This document shows, piece by piece, positions 12,552 through 25,364 of a DNA stretch of 64,000 nt (its first letter is position 1; each line of letters begins with the position of its first letter). The DNA is taken from contig JAKJHU010000084.1 of the NCBI GenBank assembly GCA_022316685.1, forward strand, positions 691,001 through 755,000, read 5' to 3'. The DNA is from Progne subis subis (lineage: Eukaryota > Chordata > Aves > Passeriformes > Hirundinidae). The position numbers and the translations under genes were made by a program. The notes below the pieces were generated by a model, which made no database searches, was not told where the DNA came from, and worked only from the letters and a program-made list of their open reading frames with translations.

Positions 12552-14395
12552 GAAGGAATAATTATCTCTTGAGAAGGAGAAAACACATCTCTCTATCCCA
12601 AAACTACACTAAGGCTCACAGAGGTGCTCATTTGGTATTGTAGAATTTATTAATTATTATTCCAACTAATTCAAACTGTTAGCTGTACACTCAGGAATGG
12701 ACTTTCTTGCTGGACAGAGGATAAAAAACAACTTAGACAAAATTAAGGAAGGGAAAAAGCAAAAGATAAAAGGCTCCAAATAGTTGATAAGATAAAGAAG
12801 CAGCCCTTTTACTCATGCCCTAAGGACAGCACAGGAGCTATGCAAAGAGGAAGGCATGAAGGCAAAATGAACAACACATTCCCAGAGAAATTATTAAAAA
12901 CACTTTGTTAAACATAAATTCATCATCTTTGACCCTTGACTTTAATTTTTTTACCTTTCAGAAGACCTTTCAATTTGCTTTTGTTTTGTTATGAGTCTTC
13001 ACGCATCACAGAAAATACTCTGCTGAGGTGGGACTTTGTATTCCATCACTGCCCTGTGTCCTTCAGGATGTAGTCAAGGGCCACTACAGCTTATTTACAA
13101 AAGATCTTTTTTTCTCCATCCTTAAAAAAGGAAAATATTTTTGCCTGCTTTGTGTAAAAATGTTGTTTAAAAAGCTAAACTAAAGCTAAACTAAAGACTT
13201 ATGAGCAAGGATGTTAATGGAGTATTTTTTGATGTGAGTGGACATTTTCCCCAATCAACTCTCTTCCATAAGCAACCTAAAATTACACCAACGTTAAATA
13301 TTATGATTATTTTCATTTGAAGGGGTAGGCTACTTCAGGCAGCAGGATCTTTGCTTTCACATAGCCTGCTGAAATGTAGACTATCCAAAAGGAGCATCTG
13401 GCAGGGTGAAAGCCAGACTGTGGGATGAGTGACTTCGTTGCAGGAACAGGTTGAAAGAAAAAAAATGGATTGTGAAGGGTGGGAGGATAGCAGCAGGCAG
13501 AAGGGCAGGCAGGGAAACATACTGATATGCTAAAACATGACAAGAAAGGAAAAGGATAAATGTGTGCATTCAACCGTACCATTCATTCTAACGTGTTTCC
13601 CCAGTATTTGGAGCCCTTTTAATGGAAGTTTATTTAGGTTCAGAAGTTGTAAATCATTCTACTTATGGAAACAGACTCCTTGATTAATAAACCTGTCAAT
13701 AAGATTCTGTCTACGTATCTTGTATGGACCCTGGAGCTACCAGAGCAAGTCACAAAGCATGGCATGCTTCCAGCAACAATGACCTTGTGATTGAAGAACT
13801 CCTTTTCACCACTTTAGAGTCAAAAAGAAGTTATGGGAACATTTCTGAAGTGTCATAAAATTTTGAAGTACTGTAAAATGCTTTGAAAGGCTCCATTTTA
13901 ATTGTAAATACTTATGAAAGTCTAATTTAACAGCTCGTGTCAGGTGAAACAACATATATACAAGAGAAATGGCCTGTAAAATCACATTTACTGGCATGTC
14001 CTAAGTATTGAAATCTACTTCTTTTAGGACAGTTTCTGATGTTCTTCAAATGAGTCAATAAACATTGATCATTAAATGGACATTTGCTTTCAGATCCCAT
14101 ATTTGAATGCAAGAAACTGATTCTTATTTAATCTTCATACTATCCAGGCTGAGAAATAAGGGCAATGCTTGTATTTGCTTTAATAATAATTTAAAAATTA
14201 TATGAATACTGGATTTGGCTGGCTTTATTCTAATATTACCAATAAAATGTAGTCACCTTTCTAGTTTGAAAGGGTTAAAATGCTCAATTTTAAAATTTCA
14301 AAAGACTGAGTTTATGAAAATTGGTTCAAGAAAAAAAAAATCAAATAAGAAGTTAATTTCTGCTGCAAGAATAACAATAGCTGCATAGTTAAAGA
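12552..14395. other. Upstream intron adjoining the exon, nothing recognised
   Basis: AT-rich unique sequence leading to the splice acceptor, with one 11-bp tandem duplication. Confidence 0.5.
13171..13192. repeat. 11-bp tandem duplication
   Basis: aaagctaaact occurs twice in a row. Confidence 0.85.
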
Positions 14396-14416
14396 CTTTT
14401 TTTTTTTTTTTTTCAG
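14396..14416 (+). promoter_or_regulatory. BRINP3: 3' splice site of BRINP3 penultimate exon
   Basis: An uninterrupted run of about 16 T followed by CAG directly precedes the exon. This is a strong polypyrimidine tract. Its homopolymer nature means its length may vary between individuals. Confidence 0.85.
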
Positions 14417-14639
14417 ATGAATTCAAATTATTTATGAAGAGGCTGCCTATGAATTATTTCCTGAACACATCTGCTGTGATGCATTTGTGGACAATGGATT
14501 CTAATTTCCAACGCCGCTACGAGCAGCTGGAGAGCAGCATGAAGCAACTCTTCCTCAAGGCCCAGAGAACGGTGCACAAGCTCTTCAGCCTCAGCAAGAG
14601 GTGCCACAAACAGCCACTCATCCGCATGCCAAGGCAGAG
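14417..14639 (+). CDS. BRINP3: BRINP3 penultimate coding exon (internal, partial gene)
   Basis: Internal exon of BRINP3, a secreted or ER-resident neural glycoprotein of the BRINP family, whose members are induced by BMP and retinoic acid and can suppress cell-cycle progression in neural cells. The acceptor is a long T tract followed by CAG at 14414-14416, and the donor is GTAAGG from 14640. The exon begins with the last two bases of an Asp codon and ends with the first two bases of an Arg codon, so the flanking introns are phase 1 and phase 2. It reads DEFKLFMKRLPMNYFLN and continues to KRCHKQPLIRMPRQR, which I recognise as human BRINP3 residues about 321-395 with a few conservative changes. 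An N-glycosylation sequon (NTS) falls at the equivalent of Asn337. The ATG at 14434 is an internal Met, not a start. BRINP1 and BRINP2 are the alternatives, but the last exon decides for BRINP3. Confidence 0.95.
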
Positions 14640-16074
14640 GTAAGGAACGCTCTGTGAAGTCCTGACAAATCTAAGCCTCTCTAAGGAAGTCTATGAAACC
14701 CTGAGAAATCCGAACTTGGCACTAAAATCTCCTCAAGGCCATGGATGTGGGAATGGTACAGGTGCAAGGTACAGTCCCCGTGTTTCTAGGAGTTGAACAG
14801 TCCCAGCTTTCAGTATTGCTCCGTTCCTGTTTTCCTAAACAGGATGGGAAAGGTCAGAATAAATCCTGATTTGTTTGTGATAGGAGACAACTAAGAAGTG
14901 ACACAAGCACAGATTCATCATCCCATTTGGTTTGCCTCGGTTTTACAGAGCCATGCTTTCCATGGCACTTGGTCAGGTGTAACAGTGCCAGAGAATTGTG
15001 TATAGAATCCTGAATAACTGCTCTGGAGCTAGCACAACTGTTTTAGGAACTTTGCTGGTCATTATTCAGTATACACTGCACACAATTGATTTCTCGTCTT
15101 TTTGTTTGTTTGCCAAATATGAATTAAAAAGGATGCCTGAGGAAAGAGAACAGAATAGTTTCAGTCCTTCCTAGAAACAGAGAGAGATCCTGAAAGCCAG
15201 CTAATCAAATCCGCATTAACATAAAGTGGGTATATTTGATTGCTGGTCGAAAATTGCTTTGTTGAAATTAGTGCAATGACACTACAGTAAATCTCAAATG
15301 ATTGAGCTTTTAAGGACATTATTCTTCTGAGCACAAGCATAGTGGGATAGTTCAGTGACTCCTGCATTTAGTACCTTTCTCCACTGATTTTAAAGAAATC
15401 TAGTTTAGGTTCAGTGTTCCAGAGCTGCCAGGGATACTTTACACTCCCCTGCTTTCGACTCTGCTATTGCAAGCTCAAGCACCATCAATTCTTCTTTGCC
15501 TTTCTGTGGCCTTCCTCCTTCTTTCAGGAGGCTGTGCTTGTAGCTTTCATGCCCCCTTTCTTCTACATATGGTGCTTTGCACTGTGATCTGGTAGTTGAA
15601 ACCAATCAACAACAAAAAATCACTTGCGGGGTTATTTCCTGATTAGAAAACATTCTGCTGAGAGAGATTGTACAATCACTGCAGAGCCTTGTATCCTCTC
15701 AGGCGTGGCTTGGCCACAACCTGAATGAGCATCCTGCAATGAGATGATTCACCATGAATGACTTCTGCAGGAGCCCAGAACTTCTTAAAACATAAGAAAC
15801 AGTCCATACTCACTTTTTTCCCCATCAAAACTTAATATAATAGATTTCAAATAATTGAAAATAATCAGGTCTTCTAAAATAACCTCCATGGGGCTTTGGA
15901 GCAGTATTTGATTGCCATAGATAATGGTAGTGATGAAGATGAAGTGAGATATGGGAAGTTGTAAGGACTGATCAAAACACAGTTTTCTCGTTATATAAAG
16001 GATTAATTATTTTGATGCAGAACTTGCAACTTCACATTTTGGTTTTTTTTAATATAAAGATGTGCCACTGTGCC
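14640..16074. other. Start of last intron, nothing recognised
   Basis: Unique sequence after the donor site. No exon or repeat identified. Confidence 0.5.
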
Positions 16075-16538
16075 AAAAAGATGTGGACAGGCTGGGAAAG
16101 GTCCAGACGAAGATGATCCCAGAACAGGAAGCTGCCCCATTAGGAAAGGCTGAGAGACGTGTGTTTGTGTGGCTGTGAAAAAAGCAGGCTGAGGAGAGAC
16201 CTCATTTCCATTTTCCAGTATTTAAAGGGGGACAAAAAGAAGATGGAGACACCCTCTTTATAAGGAGTCACATGGCAAAGATGAGAGGAAACAGTACAAG
16301 GTACTGCTGGGGAGATTCTGAGTGGACACAAGAGGAAAATGTTCCACAATGAGATCAGTCAGTCACTGGAATAACCTCTCCAGGGAAGCAGTGAACTCCC
16401 CGATGCTGGACGATTTTAAGATGCAGCAGGACAGGGTGCTGGGCCATCTTTTCAAGGCCACACTTTTCCCAAAAATGTTGGACCAAATGATCCTTGAGAA
16501 CCCTTCCAACCCGAAGGCATTCCAGGATTCTATGACAG
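16075..16538 (+). mobile_element. CR1 LINE 3' fragment, plus
   Basis: About 460 bp colinear with the CR1 3' region. It runs 'gatgtggacaggctgggaaa', 'gaaaggctgagagacgtg', 'ctgaggagagacctcattt', 'gggacaaaaagaagatggag', then 'ccaaatgatccttgagaacc' and 'ccaggattctatgac'. The 3' tail is recognisable but worn. It lies 160 bp before the possible decayed exon at 16702. Confidence 0.82.
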
Positions 16539-16701
16539 TAAATGTTACTAGCAATGAGTCTTGCCTGTTTTACAGGGAGTTGCACCAGACTTTCATGGCA
16601 GTTTGATTTTGCAGTGTATCTCAAACTTGGAAATACCATCATTTACTTTTGAGTTAATTATGTCTCATTTTAGTGACTACTCCGAATTTTTTTCTTGTCA
16701 G

Positions 16702-17134
16702 TACAGAGGGAGTAGGGCGTATGATGTAATGATGAGCAACAGATGACTCAAATATCAGTGTTAAACCAGGCTTGGGAATACTTTGCCAGTGGGATACGTT
16801 TGCTAAAAGAGAAAGCTTTCAAAGGTTGGACTCCATCTGACTATCTGGGAAAACTGCCTTCTGACATCCAGGCTTTTATGGCTGATAAGAAGAGCTTTAA
16901 AAAGAGAAGTGAGGGGAAAAGGTCAAAAGAAACTGGTTTAATGTCCAAGACCATTAAAAAAAAAAAGAAAAATCTGATAGATCAAGATAAAGTACTGGAT
17001 AAAGGAATATCAGTGGTGAGAAGACCAATAGCGAGAAAGAAAACAGAACATTGACAGAATAGTTTTCAGAAATTCCTCATGAAAGAATACACTGCATCCA
17101 AGAAAAATACTGAATTTTTGATACCTCCCAACAG
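16702..17134 (+). pseudogene. Possible decayed exon or retrogene piece, unidentified
   Basis: A T-rich tract and AG at 16700-16701 look like a 3' splice site, and AG|GTAAGT at 17133-17140 looks like a strong 5' splice site. Between them runs a lysine-rich reading frame of about 103 codons from 16743 to a TGA at 17052. The same frame then continues open for 26 codons to the donor. Upstream in this frame there is a TGA at 16722, while another frame is open there, which would fit a frameshift. I do not recognise the protein (it contains LNQAWEYFASGIRLLKEKAF and FKGWTPSDYLGKLPSDIQAF). It may be a chance open frame in A-rich DNA. Confidence 0.25.
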
Positions 17135-17309
17135 GTAAGTGAATGTCAATGTAGAACGATGCCTGAGTAATGCCATGGAGAAACAGGAACCATTGCCCAG
17201 GCTGTAACATCAAACATTTCAACAGACAGTGAGTGGAATAAGAAAACCAAACCCCAGTAAATTTTTTTTGTGTTCAAGGGAAGATAGAAATAAGAGCAGA
17301 AAAAACTTA

Positions 17310-17363
17310 TTTGTGATCTTTAAGGTCCCTTCCAGCCTAAGCCAGTCTATGATTCTGTGTGCC
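17310..17363 (+). mobile_element. CR1 LINE terminal fragment, plus
   Basis: 'tttaaggtcccttccagcc' followed by 'tctatgattctgtg', the extreme CR1 3' end. Only about 50 bp is present. Confidence 0.72.
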
Positions 17364-18389
17364 ATGGATAGTCTAGGCTTCAAACAAACAAGAAGGGGGA
17401 ATTGGAACAAAATGTCATTCTTTTCCAGGGTTTTCTAAAACGATCCTTCAGGTTAATGTTTGGGTACTGCTACTGGGTGAATTTTATTATGGAAAGAGAA
17501 ATTAGATTGAGTTAATGAAGACATAAATACTATTTACAATGGTATTTTTTAGGCACATGTCTTTTCAGATACAGATAAAAGAGGCAATGCTTCAACTTTT
17601 AATAAGGGCCATGGTGTTGGCAGTGAGTAAAACCAACTCGGCTAATGTTTAATTTTACATCAAATTTCACTAATCAATAGTATATATTTATAAAGGATTT
17701 TTAAAGGAATATCTCAAGAGTGAAGGTTGTTTTTTCTCTTTCATGAAACTGGGAGCTATGTCCTCAAAGTTTAATGTAATCCATGAAAACTTTCTCTGAG
17801 ACTGGTGTTTTATAGGGATTTATCTATGCAGCCTGCCAGAAATCATCTGGTCACGCCTGAAGGAGTTCCTGCATACGGTCAAGGTTATCATTAATTACTG
17901 AAAATAATAACCTCTTTTCTCTGGTCACAAAATTTCTTTCCTGAACATGAAACAAATTGTTGCCTGATTGTTTAAATGAGACTTAATTAATGAGTTACAC
18001 GGAATTGCTTGCAACTTCTCTCATATTTCCTGAAGACCAAGCCACTTAGTAATCATAATACTAAATTACATTAATATTTTAATTTCTAATCCTGAAACCA
18101 AAATACCATTAAATCCTCTCCTAACACCATTGTTCACAGCAAAAAAAGACTCAATTAACTTGCAGGGTAAAGAAACTAATTTTACATGTTTCTCTTTTGA
18201 ACACACTTTATATTCTTCAGCTAGAATAAAGTACAAATAGTTTTCTTTCACTTTACACTCGTGGTCAGAACAATTTACTGCAACACTTTTGTGTACAGTG
18301 GCCTGAGCCCAGGATTGCAATTTTTATTTTATTCTGTTCACAACAAATCTTTTGTAGTTCCAGAAGTTCTGCCCAGCTTTTACACTTGC

Positions 18390-18415
18390 TTTCATTAACA
18401 TGTTTCATTAACATG
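18390..18415. repeat. 13-bp tandem duplication
   Basis: tttcattaacatg occurs twice in a row. With the following 'aaac' it can also pair as a short inverted repeat. Confidence 0.85.
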
Positions 18416-19409
18416 AAACAGACAATTGGTCCTTTTCCTGAAAGTCAGATCATGCCAAGAGATATCAAACACCCTTAGATTTCCATTGTGGCACTTCTGA
18501 ATGTAACTTCTAAAATTCACCTGAATTAATCAATCCGTAATCAGTGGAGTATTTACTGGTCGTATGAGTTCAACAAAAAATACCAACTAAAATTCAAAGC
18601 CAACAAGTTGCAGAGAAATTTCTGTGTAGGTAATCTGCTCCCAAGTTGTGTATAAGGATGGACCAATAAAAGATTCCATTTCATGCGATAAAGAGAAAAA
18701 CAAGACTGAAAAGCAATGCACTCTGAAAAAGAATTATGTTCTGCAGAGCAGTACTACTAGGTGAGCTTCTGCCTCCATGAATTTAAGGCTCTGCTGCTTC
18801 AGGAGGCTGAAGTGATAGTTTCCAGCATGTTCTCATTGCACTGATGCATTAACCTCAAAAAACATGGAGTATTCTTGTGTTTTCTTGAGCAGAGTCCACT
18901 GCATGCAGCAATTGTTATCCTACTCTATGGCTGGCTCCTGCTGCAGCTTTTGCGCAGGAATGTGAGTGAGAGAGGGCACAATACATTTTGTTTTGCAGGA
19001 ATCAGCAGGTGGTGTAAAATACAGATGGGGGGATTGCTGAACAGTGCAAGGAGCACAGCCCTTTGGGTTTGCAGGAATCAAGATGAGGTGTAAAACACGT
19101 GTGTGCCCTAGGCTCATCATGTGCATTTCTGGGTTACGACCGTGAGCTGTGAGGAACAATGGCTAATCTTTTCAGGGGATTTGTTGTGGAATGCATCCAG
19201 CCTGAGAATGACTGAACTAATTGGTCAGTCCAAACTCTGGATTCCAGAAGTATCTTCCTCAAATTAGGTCAGGAAGTGATGTCCTACTTACTTGGTGAGG
19301 GCAAGTTTCCTCACGCTGAAGGATGACATCTGGATGACATCTGTGAGCCATCTCTCACTCTAACATCACCTTCAGGTTGAACCTTTTTATTTGAACATTT
19401 TCATTTGTC

Positions 19410-19428
19410 AAAAAAAAAAAAAAAAAAA
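19410..19428. repeat. A19 homopolymer
   Basis: 19 consecutive A in the last intron. Confidence 0.93.
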
Positions 19429-21980
19429 GTGGAGAGAATTAGTAAATAATTGTATTGCAGCTCACATGTGGCAAGGGGAAGAGGAGAAGCAGCAAGCAAA
19501 GTTCTGGTTATGCAGTTGTCACTGTGTTATGGGGAGGGAAAGTGGGTTTTCTTTACATTTTGGTGAACACAGGTAAACACAGTAATGTTTAATTTCAAAT
19601 GCAATGACTGTGCTGAAAAATTGAGAATCCCAGGAACAGAAGACCTGATGCTACCCTTGAATTGCTGTCAGTGAAACTCCTGATGTGAACCAGAGCTAGG
19701 GGTGTGCTGGCACTCACATCCACCCAAATTATGGAACCAAAGTGAGAGGACTGGAATCTCTGTGCCTGAGAGCATAAAAGAAATATCAGCTGTCTTGGTG
19801 GAGAAGGAGAATCTTCCCTTTCCTAAATATTTTTCTAGAAAGACAGCAATGATATCCTCTGACTTGCTTTAATATCCAACCACTCGTGAAAGACAGGGAA
19901 GAGAGGGGAAGCTTTAATTTCTTCCTTCAGAAGTACCAGTTTATATCTTGGTGTCATTCTTTTTGTTTCATTCAAATGGCTTCCTTCAGTAATCATCCCT
20001 TTGAGTGAGCACACTCAGTACAGGACATTATTGTAGGTATGAACCTTATCTGTATGCACTTTAAATTATTTCATAATGAAAAGGTATCACTTAAGGTCTA
20101 ATATAATCAGCACCATCTGTGATTAATAAAGACATAAACAAAAATAGTAAAAGGAAAAATGTAATGTAAATGCAGTAATAAGTCAATGGGAAAAAAATTG
20201 CATCTTGAATAATAACTACATGGAAACCTGGTGCAACAAGCTGCGAATGAAGATTATCAGCATCTCAAGTAAATAAGAATTTCAATCTTAGAACAGCAAG
20301 GTATGGCATGTGCACACAAAAGCATGGAATTTTGAATAGAGTGTTAGTATCTGATTTTTTGAAAAGACTGGATGTTTAATATTACCATATAATTTACAGT
20401 GAAGGTAATAATTATACCAGTAGTTCAGACAGTTTTATGAAGGATATTATTCTGGTAACAGAAACTGAAGATAAATACAGATAAAATTTCTTAACAACTT
20501 AAAAAAAAAAAAATAGCATATATACCTCCCTGTTTCTGGAAGGAAAGTCATTCTTGGCAGCCTTATGTTTGAAACAAGTCCTTATCTCCATGAAGACTAT
20601 TTTTTTAAGAAGCATACTCTGAAGCTAATGTAGATCAGAAAGAGTTCATCACTAGAGGCAGTGAATAGCTACATCAAACAGAAGAGTTTCAGAAAGAATT
20701 CTGCTTTTTAAAACCAGATTTTTTTTTTTTTTCTGGAATTTCCCACAGAATGCACCACAGGCATATATGAAAAAAAGGAAGAGCCATAAATTTGCATTTC
20801 CTTGTTTCTCTCTTATTTTTGAATTTCATGTAGCAAAATATTCACATGCTCTAGACGCACAACAAGGTCTGAATACTCTAAAAACACTTCAGAGAAGGGG
20901 ATTTGTGTCTTAGTCTTCAGTTCATAGGCAGAAAACCAGATTTAAAATAGATGATTTTTTTTACAGTGTCTGTAAACGCAGTCCATCAGAATACTGAGGC
21001 CTGGAAACCTGTTTCCATCAGAACTCTCCAGAATGAAATACATAAGGAATAAAGGGGATAGTGCAGGTTAATCCCATTTCCTGTGGATATAACGCAGGAT
21101 TAATTCCTTACATCGCAAAGTTTTTATCAGCTACTTTAGATTGCTTTGCTATAAGTGTAATTGATTCATGGGCACATCTCTAGGGAATAAAATCTTCCAC
21201 CAAGGAAGCCACAGAGTTCAAGATATGAAAGTTTCTCCATGCATCACACAGAGACCTTTCTTCTTAAACAACATTTGTGGCACTGGATGTAAGGTGAAAA
21301 AAAATCTAATTATCCATTACTTAATAGGCCGCTGGAATGAAGGTGAGCAGTGAGTCTAGAGGAAAATTATGTTTTAGAAAGGCAGAGTAAGAGAGCAAAA
21401 GCTCCTCTGGATGGTCTGGATTTAATGTAAATGATTCTCCTGAACATGAGGTGCTAAACAACAGCATTTTGTCTGATTTCAGAACGTCTTCTTAACAGAA
21501 GACAAGTTTATAGAGATGTTTCTAATCGAGAGTGACTCCAAGAAATATGTGTTGTCATTATTAGTAATATTTTAAAAAGAGGAAAATAAAATAAAATAAA
21601 AAAAAAAAAAAGATTTTTATCTGTTACAATCAAGATATTGCATTTGGGAGTCAAATATGGATCTACAAATTTTAATGTAAAGGAATGCCTGTCTAGTGGA
21701 AATTTAGATTGGATCTGACACTCCAGGTGCACATCTGAAAGTCATATGCCACAGACAAGGAAGGTGATAAGATGAAAGTGTGCGAGATAAAACGAAGGTC
21801 AGTTTGGTAGTGGTTGCTTTACTAACCTGAATATTAAGTCTGCATCTGTTCTCAAAGGAAATAAAATTATCTGCTTCGAGGTGATACCTTTAATTGGATT
21901 GGGGATTAGAGTTATTTAAAACTGACGTGACATACATAAAAATATGATCTGGAGCCCTGCAAATAATATCTCCCAATAAA

Positions 21981-22001
21981 TTGTTATCTCCCTGATAACA
22001 A
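21981..22001. promoter_or_regulatory. Inverted pair of GATA-type motifs
   Basis: TTGTTATC, spacer TCCCT, GATAACAA: perfect 8-bp arms around a 5-bp spacer, placing two GATAA cores in opposite orientation. Regulatory function is only a possibility. Confidence 0.35.
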
Positions 22002-23869
22002 GGAGAAGCAGAGGTAAACTCTTGTGTACAGACATGTTTTCACACGTGGTTTAGGAGCTGTATATACACAGGGCAGCCTGCTCTTGGCACCTGGCCTTGG
22101 AATACCTTTCCTCTCAAGGAGATTTGGGGTTCTAACGGTGCAGCACTTCATTGCACATTCATAGAGGCTGTTCTTGACCAGCTTCTACCCATGAAAATAT
22201 TTCCAGCTGCTCCTCAACTCCACTTTTTGCTATTTTTGATGAATATCAGCATCAGAATGAAGTAATTTCAGCATGTCAGCCAGTGAAATGAGTTTATAAT
22301 AATGTCACAGGGCAGGAGTATTCCTGCTTTGGAAACACCTTATGTGCAATAAGTGCAATGAAATCACATTTCCACACCAATGTTTTGTCCTTTTCAACTA
22401 CAAACAGCTTACCAATGCTCCCGTGCCCTAAAAGCAGTGTTTTGGCAATCATAGTTCATGGATGAATCTCAGTAAGATTCGTCTGACATGAAAGGTGTTA
22501 TACCAATACAGTATGAGATATGATTTAATGATTTATGATACTGATTTAATACTGCAGGGCGTTGAGTTACGCCTTGTTCTGAGACTTGCAGTACTAAAAC
22601 ATGATTGCTGAATCACTGACCACATGGCTGACAGCCTATACTTTAAAAGGACATAACAGATGTGACTTGTATTGCCCACAAATTATCTGTGACTGCTGGG
22701 GGTTCAGATACCATTTTAAAGCAGCCACTATTCAAATGTGCAACAGCAGACCATGACTCAAGGAAATCATCTGTTCAAGGAGAGTGACTTTCTTGTGGGC
22801 TCGCTTCTGTGAGTGACAGGGCGATAAGAACAGAAATCACATACTCTGTTGGAACATGAATTTCCTCTATATAGTCCAGTTCTGAGTAAGTGTAAAGTTG
22901 GGCTCAGTTTCCTCTTTTCCCTCATGAAACAGTTTCTAGAGTATTCATTTATTTCAGATATGCTGACACTAATTTGCTACTACTACAAATGGCCTCTGTT
23001 CCTTCAGTCTAACAAAACATCTTTTGTTTCTAACCCAAATGTCCAAACTTTCTTCTTTTTTCCTGCAGACAAATTTTGTAATTCAATTGATCCAACCAAC
23101 CTGAAAATTTGAAAATAATTAAGCACGAGGTGCTGAAAGTAACGCTATTTTATAGACGTGGTGTTAAAAGAAAAAAAAAAGAAATAAAAACATGTGTTAA
23201 GAAAAAGCTGCTAAAGAATTTCAGCTATAAAATACACAGCAAATTTAATCCCCAGTGTAGATGCACAGTACTGAAGATCTTGCTTTTGGCCTTTTGGCTT
23301 TTACTGTGACTAAACTGCTGTAAAGGACTTTTTCCTCAGGCCAGATTTAAAGACATCTTAATCACCTATCCACATGAATCACTTGCAGAGACAATCAGAG
23401 CCAGCACTGCGGTGACTCACAAGGCCTGGAAGTTTACACCTTAAAAAAAAATATATATATAAAAAAATTACCTGACATGTGGATAGATCCTGGCACACAT
23501 TTCTGGGCTTGGCAGCTCCTGTTTTCCTCTTGCCTGGTGACCACCTGTCTTTGCAGTTGTGACGTGTGACACGGTGGCCATGAGCCTCTCTGGACAGCAC
23601 CCCACCACCTTCAGCACAATAATGTGCTCCACAAATGCAGCTGGAGGTCAGGCAAGGACACCAGAGGGAGATTTTGGATCTTGGAGCACCCTGGGCCTCA
23701 GACTATCCCAAGTCCAGAAATTTCCTGTATAATAACAGCATATTTGAACAGGGAGGTTATAAAACCTACCATAAGGGCATATCTTTTGTCATCTATGAGT
23801 TATCAAGTGAGACATGTACAAACCAAGTAAAAATGAGCTTTGTCTTCAGCATCACCACAATGTGAGACA

Positions 23870-24208
23870 GACCTAAAGCTGTCCTTGTGGACAGGAGAGG
23901 AGGGACAGACACTGATCTCTGCTCCCCGTGACAGGGACAGGACTCCAGGTAACAGCTGGAGCTGTGTCAGGGAAATTTAGGCTGGAGATCATGGAAAGAT
24001 TCTTCCACCACAGGGTGCTGGGCACTGTCCAAGCTCCCCAGAGAATGGGCATGGCCCCAAGGCTGCCAGAGCTGCAGGATTGTTTGGACAACGCTCTCAG
24101 AGATGCACAGGGTGGGAATTTTGGGGTGTCTGGGCAGGGTCAGGGGTTGGACTGGATGATGCCTTTGTATCCCTTCCAAATCAACTTCTTCTGTGATTCC
24201 TGTGGTCA
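23870..24208 (+). mobile_element. CR1 LINE 3' fragment, plus
   Basis: Colinear with a CR1 subfamily 3' end: 'gggaaatttaggctggagat', 'ttcttccaccacagggtgct', 'ggcactgtccaagctcccca', 'ggggttggactggatgatg', 'cttctgtgattcc'. Closely similar in layout to the copy at 60262-60505, so probably the same subfamily. Confidence 0.82.
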
Positions 24209-25135
24209 GGAATCCTCTGTGGAGCCACCAAAGCCCATCAGTCTATAGCCTGCACAATCCCACAGCCTGGCCTAGATCCCATCTCCCTAATTCTCTTCTT
24301 CCAAATATGTCTCTCCGTGGTGACATCCAGGGTGTTTGCCACAGGGGGGTCCCAGCCGAGGCTGCCATGAGCCATTGTAAAAGAAACACTTCTCTGCTCT
24401 CTGCTGTTTGAAGGAAAAATCTCCTCTGTGGGAAATGGTACTAATGCAAACACTAGAAAACTTTTGACACAAGTGCAGGGGAAAAGGGAGATGAAGGCTG
24501 GACTTGTGGGGTGGGGGATACTGCCAAGCATATCCATATTTCATGCAAAGCCTTTCATGCCTCGCTTTGACAATGAGGTCTCTGCTTATCAGGTCAGGTC
24601 TGTCAACACTGAAAATTAGCTTTTCATGGTCAGAATAAGAAAAAAAATCTCAGTTAAACAAGCAGAAGGACTGTGAGACATGCATTGACATATAAATGGA
24701 CAGAGACTAGTGAGTGTCTGATATTCCTCACCTGGGTTAAGTCATGAGGAACTTACTTTGTGAGATTGCTCAGAAGGTGAGATACCAGCTCCTCAAGGGG
24801 ACATCAAACATCATTCTTTAACCTTCAGGGTTGTGCCCCAGGTCATCTTACAGAAGGACATATAGTTGCTTTGAATAGATAAATTTGATGATTGCATAGT
24901 TTCATGTCCTGCAGATGATGGGAATTTCAAACCTTTGACTTTTAAAAATGCTTTAGGAAAGTACTGTAAGCCTGTATCTGACTTGTTCATGATGTGCGAT
25001 GTCTACTCCTTCATTCCTTATAAATATATAAATCAATCCTTGGCTTCCAACCTGCAGAATGCACAAATACCATTGTTATGGACTTCCAAAAGACCTATTT
25101 CTGGGAACAAGCTCTCTATCTGCCCAGTATGTAAG
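24209..25135. other. Last intron, nothing recognised
   Basis: Sequence between two plus-strand CR1 fragments. 24209-24420 is somewhat GC-rich and could be diverged repeat. Confidence 0.45.
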
Positions 25136-25364
25136 AAGGTTTAATATAAGAAATAAATTCTTCCCTCTGAAGGTGGTGAGGCCCTGGCACAGGGTGCCCA
25201 GAGAGGCTGTGCCTGCCCCTGGATCCCTGGAAGTGTCCAAGACCAGGTTGGACAGGGACTTGGAGCAACCTGGAATGGTGGAAGGTGTCCCTGCCCATGG
25301 TAGGGTGGGACTGGATAAAGTTTAAAGTTCCTTCCAATCCAAATCATTCCACAAGGTTATGAAA
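25136..25364 (+). mobile_element. CR1 LINE 3' fragment, plus
   Basis: 'gaaataaattcttccctctg', 'ggccctggcacagggtgccc', 'ggatccctggaagtgtccaa', 'gaaggtgtccctgcccatgg', then a worn tail near 25345-25364. Same subfamily look as the copies at 40795 and 43540. Confidence 0.85.

Larger units (their letters stand above)
1..14416 (+). other. BRINP3: BRINP3 intron upstream of the penultimate exon (3' part)
   Basis: The penultimate exon is internal and in phase 1, so everything before it here should be intron of BRINP3. I searched by eye for the preceding exon, which should end in residues like AYNSDFEES followed by a single G of the Asp codon, and did not find it. The intron therefore probably starts before the window. 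A short exon could still have been missed by eye. Confidence 0.8.
17364..23869. other. Last intron, long unique AT-rich stretch
   Basis: About 6.5 kb without a recognisable transposon. It contains A19 at 19410, a T-rich tract near 20718, the GATA pair at 21981 and short tandem duplications. It is unusually free of CR1 for this window. Confidence 0.5.
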
